From positions 1 through 53,298 of the forward strand of contig VGDL01000023.1 of the NCBI GenBank assembly GCA_016869735.1: a stretch of DNA of 53,298 bases. The letters are read 5' to 3'. This document shows, piece after piece, positions 23,166 to 31,791 of this stretch. Made by a program: the position numbers and the translations under genes. Below the pieces are notes generated by a model that did not search any database, was not told the DNA's origin, and saw only the letters and a list, made by a program, of their open reading frames with translations. How positions within the stretch are numbered: the first letter of the stretch is position 1; each line of letters opens with the position of its first letter. The DNA comes from Alphaproteobacteria bacterium. Lineage in GTDB: Bacteria; Pseudomonadota; Alphaproteobacteria; Acetobacterales; Acetobacteraceae.

Positions 23166-24235
23166 TTGAACCGTTCCTAGAAGTCAGGAACGCGCGCAAA
23201 AACTTTGGTCCTACAACGGTTCTGGATGGTGTAACGCTTGGTGTGACCAGGGGTGAGTTTGTCTCTCTGCTTGGTCCATCAGGTTGCGGGAAGACAACCC
23301 TTCTGCGCATCATCGCGGGCTTGACTGGGGCTGATGTTGGTGATGTGCGTCTTGATGAGCAAGATATCACCACGCTGCCGCCGCATAAGCGCGATGTTGG
23401 TGTTGTCTTCCAGAATTATGCGCTCTTTCCGCATCTGAGTGTGATGGAAAACATCGCCTTTGGGCTTAAGGGGCGTGTTGCCAAGGATGAAGCCACGCGC
23501 ATTGCGGCCCGCTTCCTTGACCTTGTGCATATGCGCGACTTCGCTGAAAGATCCGTGCGCGCCTTATCCGGTGGCCAACAGCAGCGCGTGGCCGTGGCGC
23601 GGGCTTTGGCTGTAGCGCCCAAGCTTCTATTGCTGGATGAACCGTTTTCCGCATTGGACCGGAAATTGCGCGAAACCATGCAGATTGAACTCAAGCGGCT
23701 TCTGCGGGAACTTGGCACCACTGCCATTTTTGTCACCCATGATCAGGATGAAGCGTTGGTCATGTCGGATCGTATTGCGGTCATGAATCAAGGCAGGATC
23801 GAGCAGCTTGATACGCCGCAGACCCTGTATCATGCCCCAGCAACATCTTTCGCTTTGCAGTTTGTTGGCCTTTCAACACGGATTTCCGGCCAGGTAATCG
23901 GGCATCAGGACGGCAATCTGATCCTGATTGAAACCCGACATGGTGTTGTGTGTGCGCCAGGAAACTTTGCCCGTGGTAGCCAGGTGATTATTGGTATCAG
24001 GCCTGAGCGGATTTCCTTTGGTATGCTTGATGGACAGAATTCGATAGCGCCGCAGCTTACGGATATTGTCTTCCAGGGTGCGCGCGTTCAGGTCCATTTC
24101 GCCTCTGCAGAGGATGAACCGATCATCTTGGAAAGCTCCGCGCGCTTGCCGACAAACCTTGCATCTGGTGAGGCAGTCTCGATTTCCTGGGCGCCCGAGG
24201 ACACGCTGGTGTTTCCGCGTGACGTGTCTGCATGA
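23162..24235 (+). CDS. ABC transporter ATP-binding protein (PotA-like)
   Basis: A 357-residue ATPase with Walker A GPSGCGKTT, signature LSGGQQQRVAVARAL, Walker B LLLLDEPFSALD, switch His in FVTHDQDEA, and a C-terminal TOBE region (about 280-355). It uses a GTG start overlapping the stop of the binding-protein gene by 4 bases. It energises the two permeases encoded downstream. Confidence 0.92.
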   Translation: MIEPFLEVRNARKNFGPTTVLDGVTLGVTRGEFVSLLGPSGCGKTTLLRIIAGLTGADVGDVRLDEQDITTLPPHKRDVGVVFQNYALFPHLSVMENIAFGLKGRVAKDEATRIAARFLDLVHMRDFAERSVRALSGGQQQRVAVARALAVAPKLLLLDEPFSALDRKLRETMQIELKRLLRELGTTAIFVTHDQDEALVMSDRIAVMNQGRIEQLDTPQTLYHAPATSFALQFVGLSTRISGQVIGHQDGNLILIETRHGVVCAPGNFARGSQVIIGIRPERISFGMLDGQNSIAPQLTDIVFQGARVQVHFASAEDEPIILESSARLPTNLASGEAVSISWAPEDTLVFPRDVSA

Positions 24236-25062
24236 AATCAGACCGTTCATTGGTTGGTTGGTTGGCGGCCCCGGCAGTATTTTATCTGACAATCGTCTAT
24301 GCCTTGCCGCTCACGTGGCTATTGGCGCGCAGCATGATGGGGCCGGAGGGATTTAGCCTTGTCCTATTTGAGGAATTCTTGGGCGATCCATTTTCCTGGC
24401 GCGTGATTGGCAATACCTTACGCATCGCCGGGATGGTGACCATTCTGTGCCTGCTGATAGGCTACCCTGTTGCCTTTGCGCTGGCACGCGCGCGCGGCGT
24501 CGTGCAGGTGGTCCTGCTCGCGGCCATCATTCTGCCCTTGTCCATCGGTGTTGTGGTAAAGGCCTTTGCCTGGCAGATCGTTCTGCGCCGGGATGGTGTG
24601 GTTTCTCAGTTTCTTGTGGGGATTGGTGTTTGGTCCGAACCACAGCGGCTTCTTTTCACCGAAATAGGCCTGGTCGTGGGTGCGGCCAATGTGTTCCTTC
24701 CCTTCATGATTCTGCCGATTTATTCAGTGGTGAAGCTGATTGATCCGCGCCTCATGGAAGCCGGCGCCACGCTTGGTGTCAGCCCAGTCTCCCGATTTTT
24801 CCGCATTCTTTTTCCGCTCACGCTACCCGGTATCGTCAGCGGTCTTGCCTTTGTTTTTTCCCTGGCGGTTTCGATGTTCGTTATCCCGAGCCTGCTGATC
24901 GGTGATCGCTTCCAGACCCTGGCGACGCTTACGGGTCGTTCCTTTCTGCTGATGCGGAATGAAGCGCTTGGATCCGTGACTGCAACCGTCTTGCTGGTAC
25001 TGGCTGTGGCGATCGTCTTGATTTCGAGTCTCTTGGCACGACGCGTGGGGCGTTTCGCATGA
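24232..25062 (+). CDS. ABC transporter permease (PotB-like)
   Basis: A 276-residue inner-membrane protein with six predicted helices. The cytoplasmic EAA loop, which contacts the ATPase, reads LMEAGATLGVSPVSRFFRILFPLTLPGI. It overlaps both neighbours by 4 bases. Confidence 0.9.
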   Translation: MKSDRSLVGWLAAPAVFYLTIVYALPLTWLLARSMMGPEGFSLVLFEEFLGDPFSWRVIGNTLRIAGMVTILCLLIGYPVAFALARARGVVQVVLLAAIILPLSIGVVVKAFAWQIVLRRDGVVSQFLVGIGVWSEPQRLLFTEIGLVVGAANVFLPFMILPIYSVVKLIDPRLMEAGATLGVSPVSRFFRILFPLTLPGIVSGLAFVFSLAVSMFVIPSLLIGDRFQTLATLTGRSFLLMRNEALGSVTATVLLVLAVAIVLISSLLARRVGRFA

Positions 25063-25859
25063 CCGGATTGGAACGTCTGGTCCAGATTTGCGTTTGGGTG
25101 ATTGCGGCGGCGGCGGTGATTTTTCTGCTGACGCCACTTGTGGTGACCATTGCGGTGAGCTTCGGCAATTCAGCCGTTTTCTCGCTGCCACCGCCGGAAT
25201 GGTCCTTGCGCTGGTATGAACGCCTTGCCAATACCCGCGGGCTTTGGCCTTCCATTCTCACCTCTCTTCAGATAGCGGGGCTTTCGACCCTTATTTCGTT
25301 GATGCTTGGCACGCTATGCGCCATTGCCATTGTGCGTGGGACATTCCCAGGGCGGGAAGCCATAACGACTTTCCTTGTATCGCCGCTCATGCTGCCAGGT
25401 CTTGTGGTGGGCATAGCCATGCTGCAGGGTTTTCGTTTGGTTGGCCTGAGAGAAGCATGGATGAGCCTTCTTATCGCCCATGTCGTGATCACTATGCCTT
25501 ATGTAGTGCGCACTGTGCTGGCTGCCCTGAACCTTTTTGATTTCACGCTGCTTGATGCGGCGCGCATGCTGGGTTGTTCGCCTGTTCAGGCAGTCAGGCG
25601 TGTCCTGGTGCCAGCCCTGGGGCCTGCCTTTCTCACTTCCGGCATGTTTGCCTTCCTCGCTTCGATGGATAATTATCCGGTTTCGATCTTCTTCACCGAT
25701 GCCTGGACCAAGACACTACCGATTCAGATGTTGCAATATGTAGAAGAACGGCCAGACCCGACTATCGCGGCCATTTCGGCTGGCCTCATTCTCCTTGCGG
25801 TTATTGTGATGATTATCGGTGATCGGCTTGTTGGTCTTCGGCGCCTTGCGGATTTCTGA
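25059..25859 (+). CDS. ABC transporter permease (PotC-like)
   Basis: A 266-residue inner-membrane protein with six predicted helices and an EAA loop LLDAARMLGCSPVQAVRRVLVPAL. It forms the second half of the channel with the PotB-like protein. Its stop TGA shares a base with the start ATG of the PuuE-like gene (TGATG), which ties transport to the enzyme. Confidence 0.9.
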   Translation: MTGLERLVQICVWVIAAAAVIFLLTPLVVTIAVSFGNSAVFSLPPPEWSLRWYERLANTRGLWPSILTSLQIAGLSTLISLMLGTLCAIAIVRGTFPGREAITTFLVSPLMLPGLVVGIAMLQGFRLVGLREAWMSLLIAHVVITMPYVVRTVLAALNLFDFTLLDAARMLGCSPVQAVRRVLVPALGPAFLTSGMFAFLASMDNYPVSIFFTDAWTKTLPIQMLQYVEERPDPTIAAISAGLILLAVIVMIIGDRLVGLRRLADF

Positions 25860-26809
25860 TGATATATCCCCCCGCCCCCTCTGATCGCGATTTTCGCGGC
25901 TATCACGGCAAGGAACCGGCGGTGCGCTGGCCCAATGGGGCACAGCTTGCAGTTTCCATCGTCGTGAATATTGAAGAAGGCGCGGAGCTTTCCCTCGCCG
26001 CAGGCGATGCCAGCAATGAATTCATCTATGAAGCGGTGGAGCGTGTTGAAGGATCGCGCGATCTTTGTATGGAAAGCCATTACGCCTACGGTACGAGACG
26101 CGGATGGGGCCGTATTCGTGAAGCGCTTAGCCGTCATGGCGTGACCGTTACCCTCAACGCCTGTGGGCGCGCCTTGCATCATTCACCTTGGATTGCATCA
26201 GAAGCCGTTCAGGATGGGCATGAGGTTTCAAGCCATGGCTGGCGTTGGGAACGCCAGGTCAATATGCCTGAAGCAGATGAACGCCGCGTCATTACGCGTG
26301 CGGTCGCTGACATAAGTGCTGCGGCGGGAACGCCGCCGGTTGGGTGGCATACTCGGTCGGCGACATCTGAAAATACGCGCCGCTTGCTGGTTGAACATGG
26401 TGGTTTTCTCTATGACTCCAACGCGTATGATGATGACACACCCTATATGGTGACGATCGCCGGGCGGGACTTGGTTGTTCTTCCCTACGCATTTGACACC
26501 AATGACATGCGCTTCCAGCCTGGCGGTGGATTCGTGCAAGGCGAGGATTTCGCGCGCTACTGCATGGCGGCGTTTGATCGTTTATATGCCGAAGGTGCCA
26601 CTGCCCCGCGGATGCTTTCAATAGGGTTGCATTTGCGCATCATCGGGCGCCCGGCTCGCATCGGCGGATTGGAACGCCTTCTGGAATACCTGGCCGGCCA
26701 TGAGGGCGTTTGGTTCGCGAGCCGTCGGCAAATTGCGGAAGCGTGGCGTAAATCCATCGGGCTTCCTGCTTGGCAGCCGCGCCCGCCACTATCGGCGTTT
26801 AGCATATAG
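25859..26809 (+). CDS. Polysaccharide-deacetylase-fold amidohydrolase, allantoinase PuuE-like
   Basis: A 316-residue NodB-fold protein. The N-terminal VRWPNGAQLAVSIVVNIEEG and the HEVSSHGWRWE motif are characteristic of the PuuE subgroup (cofactor-independent allantoinases), in which the usual TFDD of CE4 deacetylases is replaced by NxEEG. PuuE opens the hydantoin ring of allantoin to allantoate. Being coupled to an ABC transporter and followed by a racemase-family gene, it probably acts on an imported cyclic ureide or imide; allantoin is only one candidate. Confidence 0.82.
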   Translation: MIYPPAPSDRDFRGYHGKEPAVRWPNGAQLAVSIVVNIEEGAELSLAAGDASNEFIYEAVERVEGSRDLCMESHYAYGTRRGWGRIREALSRHGVTVTLNACGRALHHSPWIASEAVQDGHEVSSHGWRWERQVNMPEADERRVITRAVADISAAAGTPPVGWHTRSATSENTRRLLVEHGGFLYDSNAYDDDTPYMVTIAGRDLVVLPYAFDTNDMRFQPGGGFVQGEDFARYCMAAFDRLYAEGATAPRMLSIGLHLRIIGRPARIGGLERLLEYLAGHEGVWFASRRQIAEAWRKSIGLPAWQPRPPLSAFSI

Positions 26810-26912
26810 GGCCTGACGGCTTTCCGTCAAAAAGCATTGGGTTGTTCAATTTTCCACGTTAATCAGCGAACGCGACCAGGCCTGCGTACGGTGAAATCAA
26901 AGGAGGAAGTTC

Positions 26913-27668
26913 GTGCGCCTTTTGATGCTCAATCCAAATACCTCAGGTGGCGTCACGGATCTGATTGTAGCGGCAGCGCAGGCGGTCGCAGCCCCTGGAA
27001 CTGAAATCCTGCCCGCCACGGCATCGCGCGGCGTGCCCTACATCGCGACCCGCGCAGAGGCCATTATCGGCGGAGCGATAGCCCTGGAGATGCTTGCCGA
27101 GTTACAAGGGAATGTTGACGCCGCCGTTATTGCGGCCTTTGCAGACCCAGGTTTGGGCGGGGCCCGAGAGCTTTTCACGATTCCCGTTATTGGCCTTGCC
27201 GAAGCGGGCATGCTGACCGCATGCATGTTGGGTGCGCGCTTTTCAATCGTGACTTTTGCCGCTGCTCTTGAACCCTGGTATCGCGAATGCGTCGCCTGGC
27301 ACGGGCTTGAAAAACGCTGTGCATCCATTCGTACGCTCGATGGTTCATTTCGCGCCATCTCAGAGGTGCAGGAGGAGAAAGCGGACCTTCTTGTAAAGCT
27401 CGCTTGTCGCGCCATTGAAGAAGATCAGGCAGATGTCATTCTTTTGGCGGGCGCACCCCTCGCAGGGCTTGGGCCAAAAGTTGCTGACCGAATTCCTGTT
27501 CCAGTCGTGGATTGTGTTGGCGCTGCGGTCAAGCAAGCGGAGGCGCTAGTCGCGCTTGCACCGAAAAAGGCACGCGCTGGCACTTTCAAGAGACCGGCTG
27601 CCAAGCCATCTATTGGCTTGGCACCAGCCTTGGCAGAGTGGATCGCCCACAGAGAGAAAAATAATTGA
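26913..27668 (+). CDS. Asp/Glu/hydantoin racemase family protein lacking both catalytic Cys
   Basis: A 251-residue protein of the hydantoin/allantoin racemase family (MLNPNTSGGVTDLI start; FADPGLGGARELFTIPVIG). The first catalytic Cys position, usually in a CFxDPGL motif, is Ala (AAFADPGL). The second, usually in a GCAGMAG-type motif, is also Ala (LAGAPLAGLG). Cys-dependent racemisation is therefore doubtful; a related decarboxylase, isomerase or binding role is possible. Start is GTG with a strong AAGGAGG 6 bases upstream. The 103-base gap from the PuuE-like gene suggests co-transcription. Confidence 0.8.
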   Translation: MRLLMLNPNTSGGVTDLIVAAAQAVAAPGTEILPATASRGVPYIATRAEAIIGGAIALEMLAELQGNVDAAVIAAFADPGLGGARELFTIPVIGLAEAGMLTACMLGARFSIVTFAAALEPWYRECVAWHGLEKRCASIRTLDGSFRAISEVQEEKADLLVKLACRAIEEDQADVILLAGAPLAGLGPKVADRIPVPVVDCVGAAVKQAEALVALAPKKARAGTFKRPAAKPSIGLAPALAEWIAHREKNN

Positions 27669-27910
27669 TTCGCGACGCAGTACTGATCGTCGTGGCTGGG
27701 GAGCAAGGGTATCTGACGCCAGTCGGCTTCGTGGGCGAACGTGAGACGCGCGCTTGTCCTTGCGGATTTCTTCCATGATCCGACCATCGACACCGCTGTG
27801 CACACACCTGATTCTCGGCCATCCGCATCGCAGCTACCGTCATCTTCTGGCTGGGAGAATGGATCCTGGACCTGGTCACCCTTTTCCACAGCACAATGGC
27901 TTGATGCAGT
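27669..27910. other. 242-base gap between convergent genes, nothing recognised
   Basis: No gene with a plausible start, codon pattern and ribosome-binding site was found, and no clear terminator. The composition resembles coding DNA in places, so it may be a relic, but I cannot name a parent family. Confidence 0.4.
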
Positions 27911-28909
27911 TTATTTGTGATGACAGGCGACAGCGCCGTCCCCATCAATAGGCAATAAACTTGGCCTATCGTGCCGACACAGATTCGTGGCCTTCAGGCA
28001 GCGTGGATGAAAAGCACAACCGGCAGGTGGCGATAGCGGGGATGGCAATTCCCCACGAATAGGCTTGAAGGTCACGCCGATATTTCCATCAAGCGAAAGC
28101 TTAGGCACGCCATCAAGCAAGGCCTGAGTATAAGGATGCCGGGGCGCTGAATAGAGTTGTGCCGCATCGCTTAGCTCCACGATACGCCCCAAATACATCA
28201 CCGCGACCCGATCACTGACATGGCGAACCACGGATAGGTCATGGCTGATAAAGATGGTTGTCAGGCCAAATTCCTGCCGTAAATCCAAAAACAGGTTCAG
28301 GATTTGCGCTTGGATGGAAACATCCAGCGACGCTACAGGTTCGTCGCAAATCAGCACCTCTGGCCGCATGGCCAAGGCGCGGGCGATGGCAATGCGTTGG
28401 CGTTGTCCACCGGAAAACTGATGCGGAAAGCGCTGCGCGTAGGCAGGGTCCAACCCAACCTTTGCCAGCCATTCTTCTGCGAAAAGGGCTGCTTCACCGC
28501 GCTGAATAAGACCGTGAGTGATGGGTCCTTCCGTGATTGTCTCACCCACGCGGCGCCGCGGATTAAGTGACGCGAAAGGATCCTGAAAGACAGTCTGAAT
28601 GCGGGTCGTGGTCTTTCGCCCAGCCAGCATGGGGGGCGCACCATTTAGTCGGATTTCGCCTTCGCTTGGCTCAAGAATACCCGCCAGCATCCGGCCAAGA
28701 GTTGACTTGCCGCAGCCGGATTCACCAACCAGGCCAAGCGTCTCTCCACGTTGCACGCTAAGCGTCACATTCGTCACGGCCATCACTGGGCGACGATCCA
28801 TCTTGGTACCAAATAGGGTGGCGATGCGATCCCCCAGCGTGACATGCGGGCTGAATCGGCGGGAGACATTATCCGCACTCAGGATCTCAGTCTGTGTCCT
28901 ATGCGTCAT
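27911..28909 (-). CDS. Oligopeptide/dipeptide ABC transporter ATP-binding protein (OppF/DppF-like)
   Basis: A 332-residue ATPase with Walker A GESGCGKST, signature FSGGQRQRIAIARAL, Walker B EVLICDEPVASLD and the C-terminal oligopeptide domain with its Cys cluster (CAFHPRCLKATNLC) typical of the OppD/F class. The ATG giving [10 protein letters not shown] overlaps the OppD-like stop by 4 bases; the longer frame is discarded. It is the last gene of the minus-strand transporter operon. Confidence 0.9.
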   Translation of the reverse strand: MTHRTQTEILSADNVSRRFSPHVTLGDRIATLFGTKMDRRPVMAVTNVTLSVQRGETLGLVGESGCGKSTLGRMLAGILEPSEGEIRLNGAPPMLAGRKTTTRIQTVFQDPFASLNPRRRVGETITEGPITHGLIQRGEAALFAEEWLAKVGLDPAYAQRFPHQFSGGQRQRIAIARALAMRPEVLICDEPVASLDVSIQAQILNLFLDLRQEFGLTTIFISHDLSVVRHVSDRVAVMYLGRIVELSDAAQLYSAPRHPYTQALLDGVPKLSLDGNIGVTFKPIRGELPSPLSPPAGCAFHPRCLKATNLCRHDRPSLLPIDGDGAVACHHK

Positions 28910-29877
28910 GGGGCGACCGGCCGTGGATGATGGCAAAAGGCGCCATGATGATGATCGCCAACGCGAGGCGGTTCTGACCGGCAAAGATCGGTCGCATGAG
29001 AGCAACGCGGCGCGAAAGGACAACCAGGCGGCACATTCAAGGGTGACGGCGTAGTGCCCGGAATCTGCGTAAGTTTCTGCCCGGGCGCGGCCAATGCTGG
29101 CAAGCTGTCAAGCAGACCGCGTGTATATGGATGCAGGGGCGCGCGCAGGACATCGCTGACTGGGCCATATTCAACGATACGGCCCAGGTAAAGCACAATC
29201 ACGCGATCAGCCAAGGATGACACAATGGCCAGGTCATGACTGATCCAAATCAGCGCAGTGCCACTTTCCTGCGCCAACGTCTTCATTTCAGCCAAAATTT
29301 GCGCCTGAATGGACACATCCAGCGCCGTGGTCGGTTCATCCGCAATGATCAATTCCGGTTCATGCAGAAGCGCGATGGCAATGGCCACACGCTGGCGCAT
29401 GCCGCCAGAAAATTCATGTGGATAGGCGTTCAAGCGCGCTGCCGCATCTGGAATGCCAACCAGTGCGAGGCTACGCGCCGCAAGGGCGAGCGCAGCGCCC
29501 GCACCACTGCCTCCATGCGCCTGAACGGCCATGGTCATCTGCTGGCCAATGGTAAGAACTGGATTCAATGTCGCAGCCGGATCCTGGAAAATCATGGCAA
29601 TCCGCTTGCCACGCAATTTGCGCATTTCGGTCTGCGGCAGCCCAACCAATTCCTGCCCACGAAACATCACGGAACCACCGGCGATGCGCCCAGGTGCATC
29701 CAAAAGACCAATCAGCGAAAAGCCGGTTACCGATTTGCCTGACCCAGATTCGCCAACCAGGCCGAGTATTTCACCCCGTTCAAGCGTGAAGGATATGCCA
29801 TCCACCGCCTTGATTGTGCCGGCACGGGTTTCGAAATGCGTGCGCAGATCCCGCACCTGGAGCAGTGCAGGGTTCAT
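28906..29877 (-). CDS. Oligopeptide/dipeptide ABC transporter ATP-binding protein (OppD/DppD-like)
   Basis: A 323-residue ATPase with Walker [10 protein letters not shown], signature [15 protein letters not shown], Walker [13 protein letters not shown] and the C-terminal Cys-rich domain ([14 protein letters not shown]). The start that gives [16 protein letters not shown] overlaps the permease stop (ATGA). Together with the OppF-like protein it would form the heterodimeric motor. Confidence 0.92.
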   Translation of the reverse strand: MNPALLQVRDLRTHFETRAGTIKAVDGISFTLERGEILGLVGESGSGKSVTGFSLIGLLDAPGRIAGGSVMFRGQELVGLPQTEMRKLRGKRIAMIFQDPAATLNPVLTIGQQMTMAVQAHGGSGAGAALALAARSLALVGIPDAAARLNAYPHEFSGGMRQRVAIAIALLHEPELIIADEPTTALDVSIQAQILAEMKTLAQESGTALIWISHDLAIVSSLADRVIVLYLGRIVEYGPVSDVLRAPLHPYTRGLLDSLPALAAPGQKLTQIPGTTPSPLNVPPGCPFAPRCSHATDLCRSEPPRVGDHHHGAFCHHPRPVAP

Positions 29878-30737
29878 CGGCGAAGCCTTGGATTGAACTG
29901 ATCTCGTAATTGATCGCCCACGATATTGATGGCGACAATCAGCAAGATCAGGGCAATCCCGGGATAGACTGAAATCCAGGTCCTCCCACTCATCATATAC
30001 TGGAAGCCATTGGCGATCAGCATGCCGAGCGAGGGTTCGGTGGGCGGCAGGCCAAGGCCAAGAAAAGATAGTGTCGCTTCCAGCGAAATCGCATTGGCAA
30101 TCTGCACCGTGCCAACAACAATCAAAGGCGGCATACAATTTGGCAGTAAATGCCGGAGCACAATGCTGCGCCCAGGCAGCGGCGTGGCGCGGGCAGCTTC
30201 GATATAATCCTTCTGCCTTTCCGCTGTTGCCGCGCCGTAAGCAGTACGGGCGAAATAGGCATATTGCGCAGTGACCAAGGCGATGATCAGCGGCACCCTG
30301 CCTTGACCCAGCACTGCAACCAGCACAAGCGCAAGCAGAATGGCAGGAAAGGACAATTGAAGATCAACAAGCCGCATGATCCCCTGTTCGATCTTGCCGC
30401 CAACATTCGCCGCCATAATGCCAAGGGTAGTGCCTATGCCAAAGGCAACAGCACCAGCCGCAATCCCCATCTGCAAGGAAATGCGTAGACCGTAGAGTAT
30501 GGCTGAGAACAAATCTCGCCCCTGCGCATCGGTCCCGAGCCAATGGACATAGCCACCAGAACCAACAAAACCTGGCGGCCGGCGCGCATCCCGCAAATTG
30601 AGATTGGCAAGATCATAAGGGTCCTGCGGCGTAATCAGGGGCGCGGCGAGCGCCGCCGCAACAATCATGATCACCATTGCAAGGGCCAATGTGGCGATCC
30701 AGTTTTCACGATATTCCCGCCAAAACCGCACCATCAC
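29874..30737 (-). CDS. Oligopeptide/dipeptide ABC transporter permease (OppC/DppC-like)
   Basis: A 287-residue permease with an N-terminal helix, the HWLGTDAQGRDLFSAILYGL motif that marks OppC/DppC proteins, and the EAA loop YIEAARATPLPGRSIVLRHLLP. It has six predicted helices and overlaps both neighbours by 4 bases. Confidence 0.92.
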   Translation of the reverse strand: MMVRFWREYRENWIATLALAMVIMIVAAALAAPLITPQDPYDLANLNLRDARRPPGFVGSGGYVHWLGTDAQGRDLFSAILYGLRISLQMGIAAGAVAFGIGTTLGIMAANVGGKIEQGIMRLVDLQLSFPAILLALVLVAVLGQGRVPLIIALVTAQYAYFARTAYGAATAERQKDYIEAARATPLPGRSIVLRHLLPNCMPPLIVVGTVQIANAISLEATLSFLGLGLPPTEPSLGMLIANGFQYMMSGRTWISVYPGIALILLIVAINIVGDQLRDQFNPRLRR

Positions 30738-31708
30738 ACACGCCTTCCGCGCCTGAGGCGCGGGTCCAGCACGGCATAGGTCAAATCCACCACCAGATTG
30801 ATGGTGACAAACAGAAAAGCCACCAGGATCAGATAGCCGACCATGACCGGCCGATCGAGCGAGGTGATCGAATCAATGATCAGCTTGCCAACACCTGGCC
30901 AGGAAAAGATCGTCTCCGTCACTACGGCGAACGCAAGCGTAGAGCCGAATTCCAGACCGAAGACGGTCACCAAAGGAATGGAAATAAGGCGTAGCACATG
31001 CCGACGCAGAATAGTAAAATCCGTAAGCCCTGCCGCGCGGGCGAACTTCACCGTATCTGAAAGCATGATTTCACGCGTGCCGGCACGCGACAGGCGGATC
31101 AGCATGGCAAGCTTGAACAGGCTTAGATTGAGCGCAGGAAGTGCCAGGAAGCACAGCCCTTCCCAGGTGAGGAATGACCACCCGACGCCAAAAATTTCGA
31201 CCGTCGGCCCGCGATCCCCGGCGGGCAGCCAGTCAAGATTTACCGCGAAGGTCAGGATAAGGATCAGTCCCACCCAGAACGTCGGCACCGAAAATCCCAA
31301 AACAGATGCCGCCATGATGGCCTTGGAGAAAGGGCTTTCCGGCCGATAGCCGGCATAAATGCCAAGCGGTATGCCCACAAAGGCACCGATCAACACCGAA
31401 GTGAGCGCCAATTCCAATGTTGCCGGCAGACGGCTCAGGACCAAGTGCAGCACCGGGATATTCAGCACAAAGCTCCGCCCCAGATCGCCTTGCAACAGCC
31501 GGCCCAGAAAGGCCAGATATTGCTGCCAAAGCGGCTGATCCAGGCCGTAATGGCGGATGGTGGCTTCCCTGATATCCTGGGTTGCATCAGGGGAAATCAA
31601 CACATCAATCGGATTTCCGATGGCGTAGACGCCAACAAAGACAAGCGCCGACATCGCCAGCATGACAAAGCCAGCCTGAATGAGGCGCTGAATGATATAC
31701 CCAAGCAT
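30734..31708 (-). CDS. Oligopeptide/dipeptide ABC transporter permease (OppB/DppB-like)
   Basis: A 324-residue permease that begins with the family motif MLGYIIQRLIQAGFVMLAMS. Its cytoplasmic loop reads FARAAGLTDFTILRRHVLR. It is the first gene of the minus-strand transporter operon and is read divergently from the binding protein 83 bases away, so the two units probably share control. Confidence 0.92.
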   Translation of the reverse strand: MLGYIIQRLIQAGFVMLAMSALVFVGVYAIGNPIDVLISPDATQDIREATIRHYGLDQPLWQQYLAFLGRLLQGDLGRSFVLNIPVLHLVLSRLPATLELALTSVLIGAFVGIPLGIYAGYRPESPFSKAIMAASVLGFSVPTFWVGLILILTFAVNLDWLPAGDRGPTVEIFGVGWSFLTWEGLCFLALPALNLSLFKLAMLIRLSRAGTREIMLSDTVKFARAAGLTDFTILRRHVLRLISIPLVTVFGLEFGSTLAFAVVTETIFSWPGVGKLIIDSITSLDRPVMVGYLILVAFLFVTINLVVDLTYAVLDPRLRRGRRV

Positions 31709-31728
31709 TGGAAGCGATTATCTGGCAT

Positions 31729-31758
31729 TTGACAGCAAGCGCAAGCTCTTCCTAACAT
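31729..31758 (+). promoter_or_regulatory. Promoter of the oligopeptide-type binding protein gene
   Basis: A perfect TTGACA (31729-31734), an 18-base spacer and TAACAT (31753-31758) lie in the 83-base divergent gap, 34 bases before the ATG. Confidence 0.6.
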
Positions 31759-31791
31759 CCTGATCACAGAAGGCTCGTGGGAGAATTGGAC

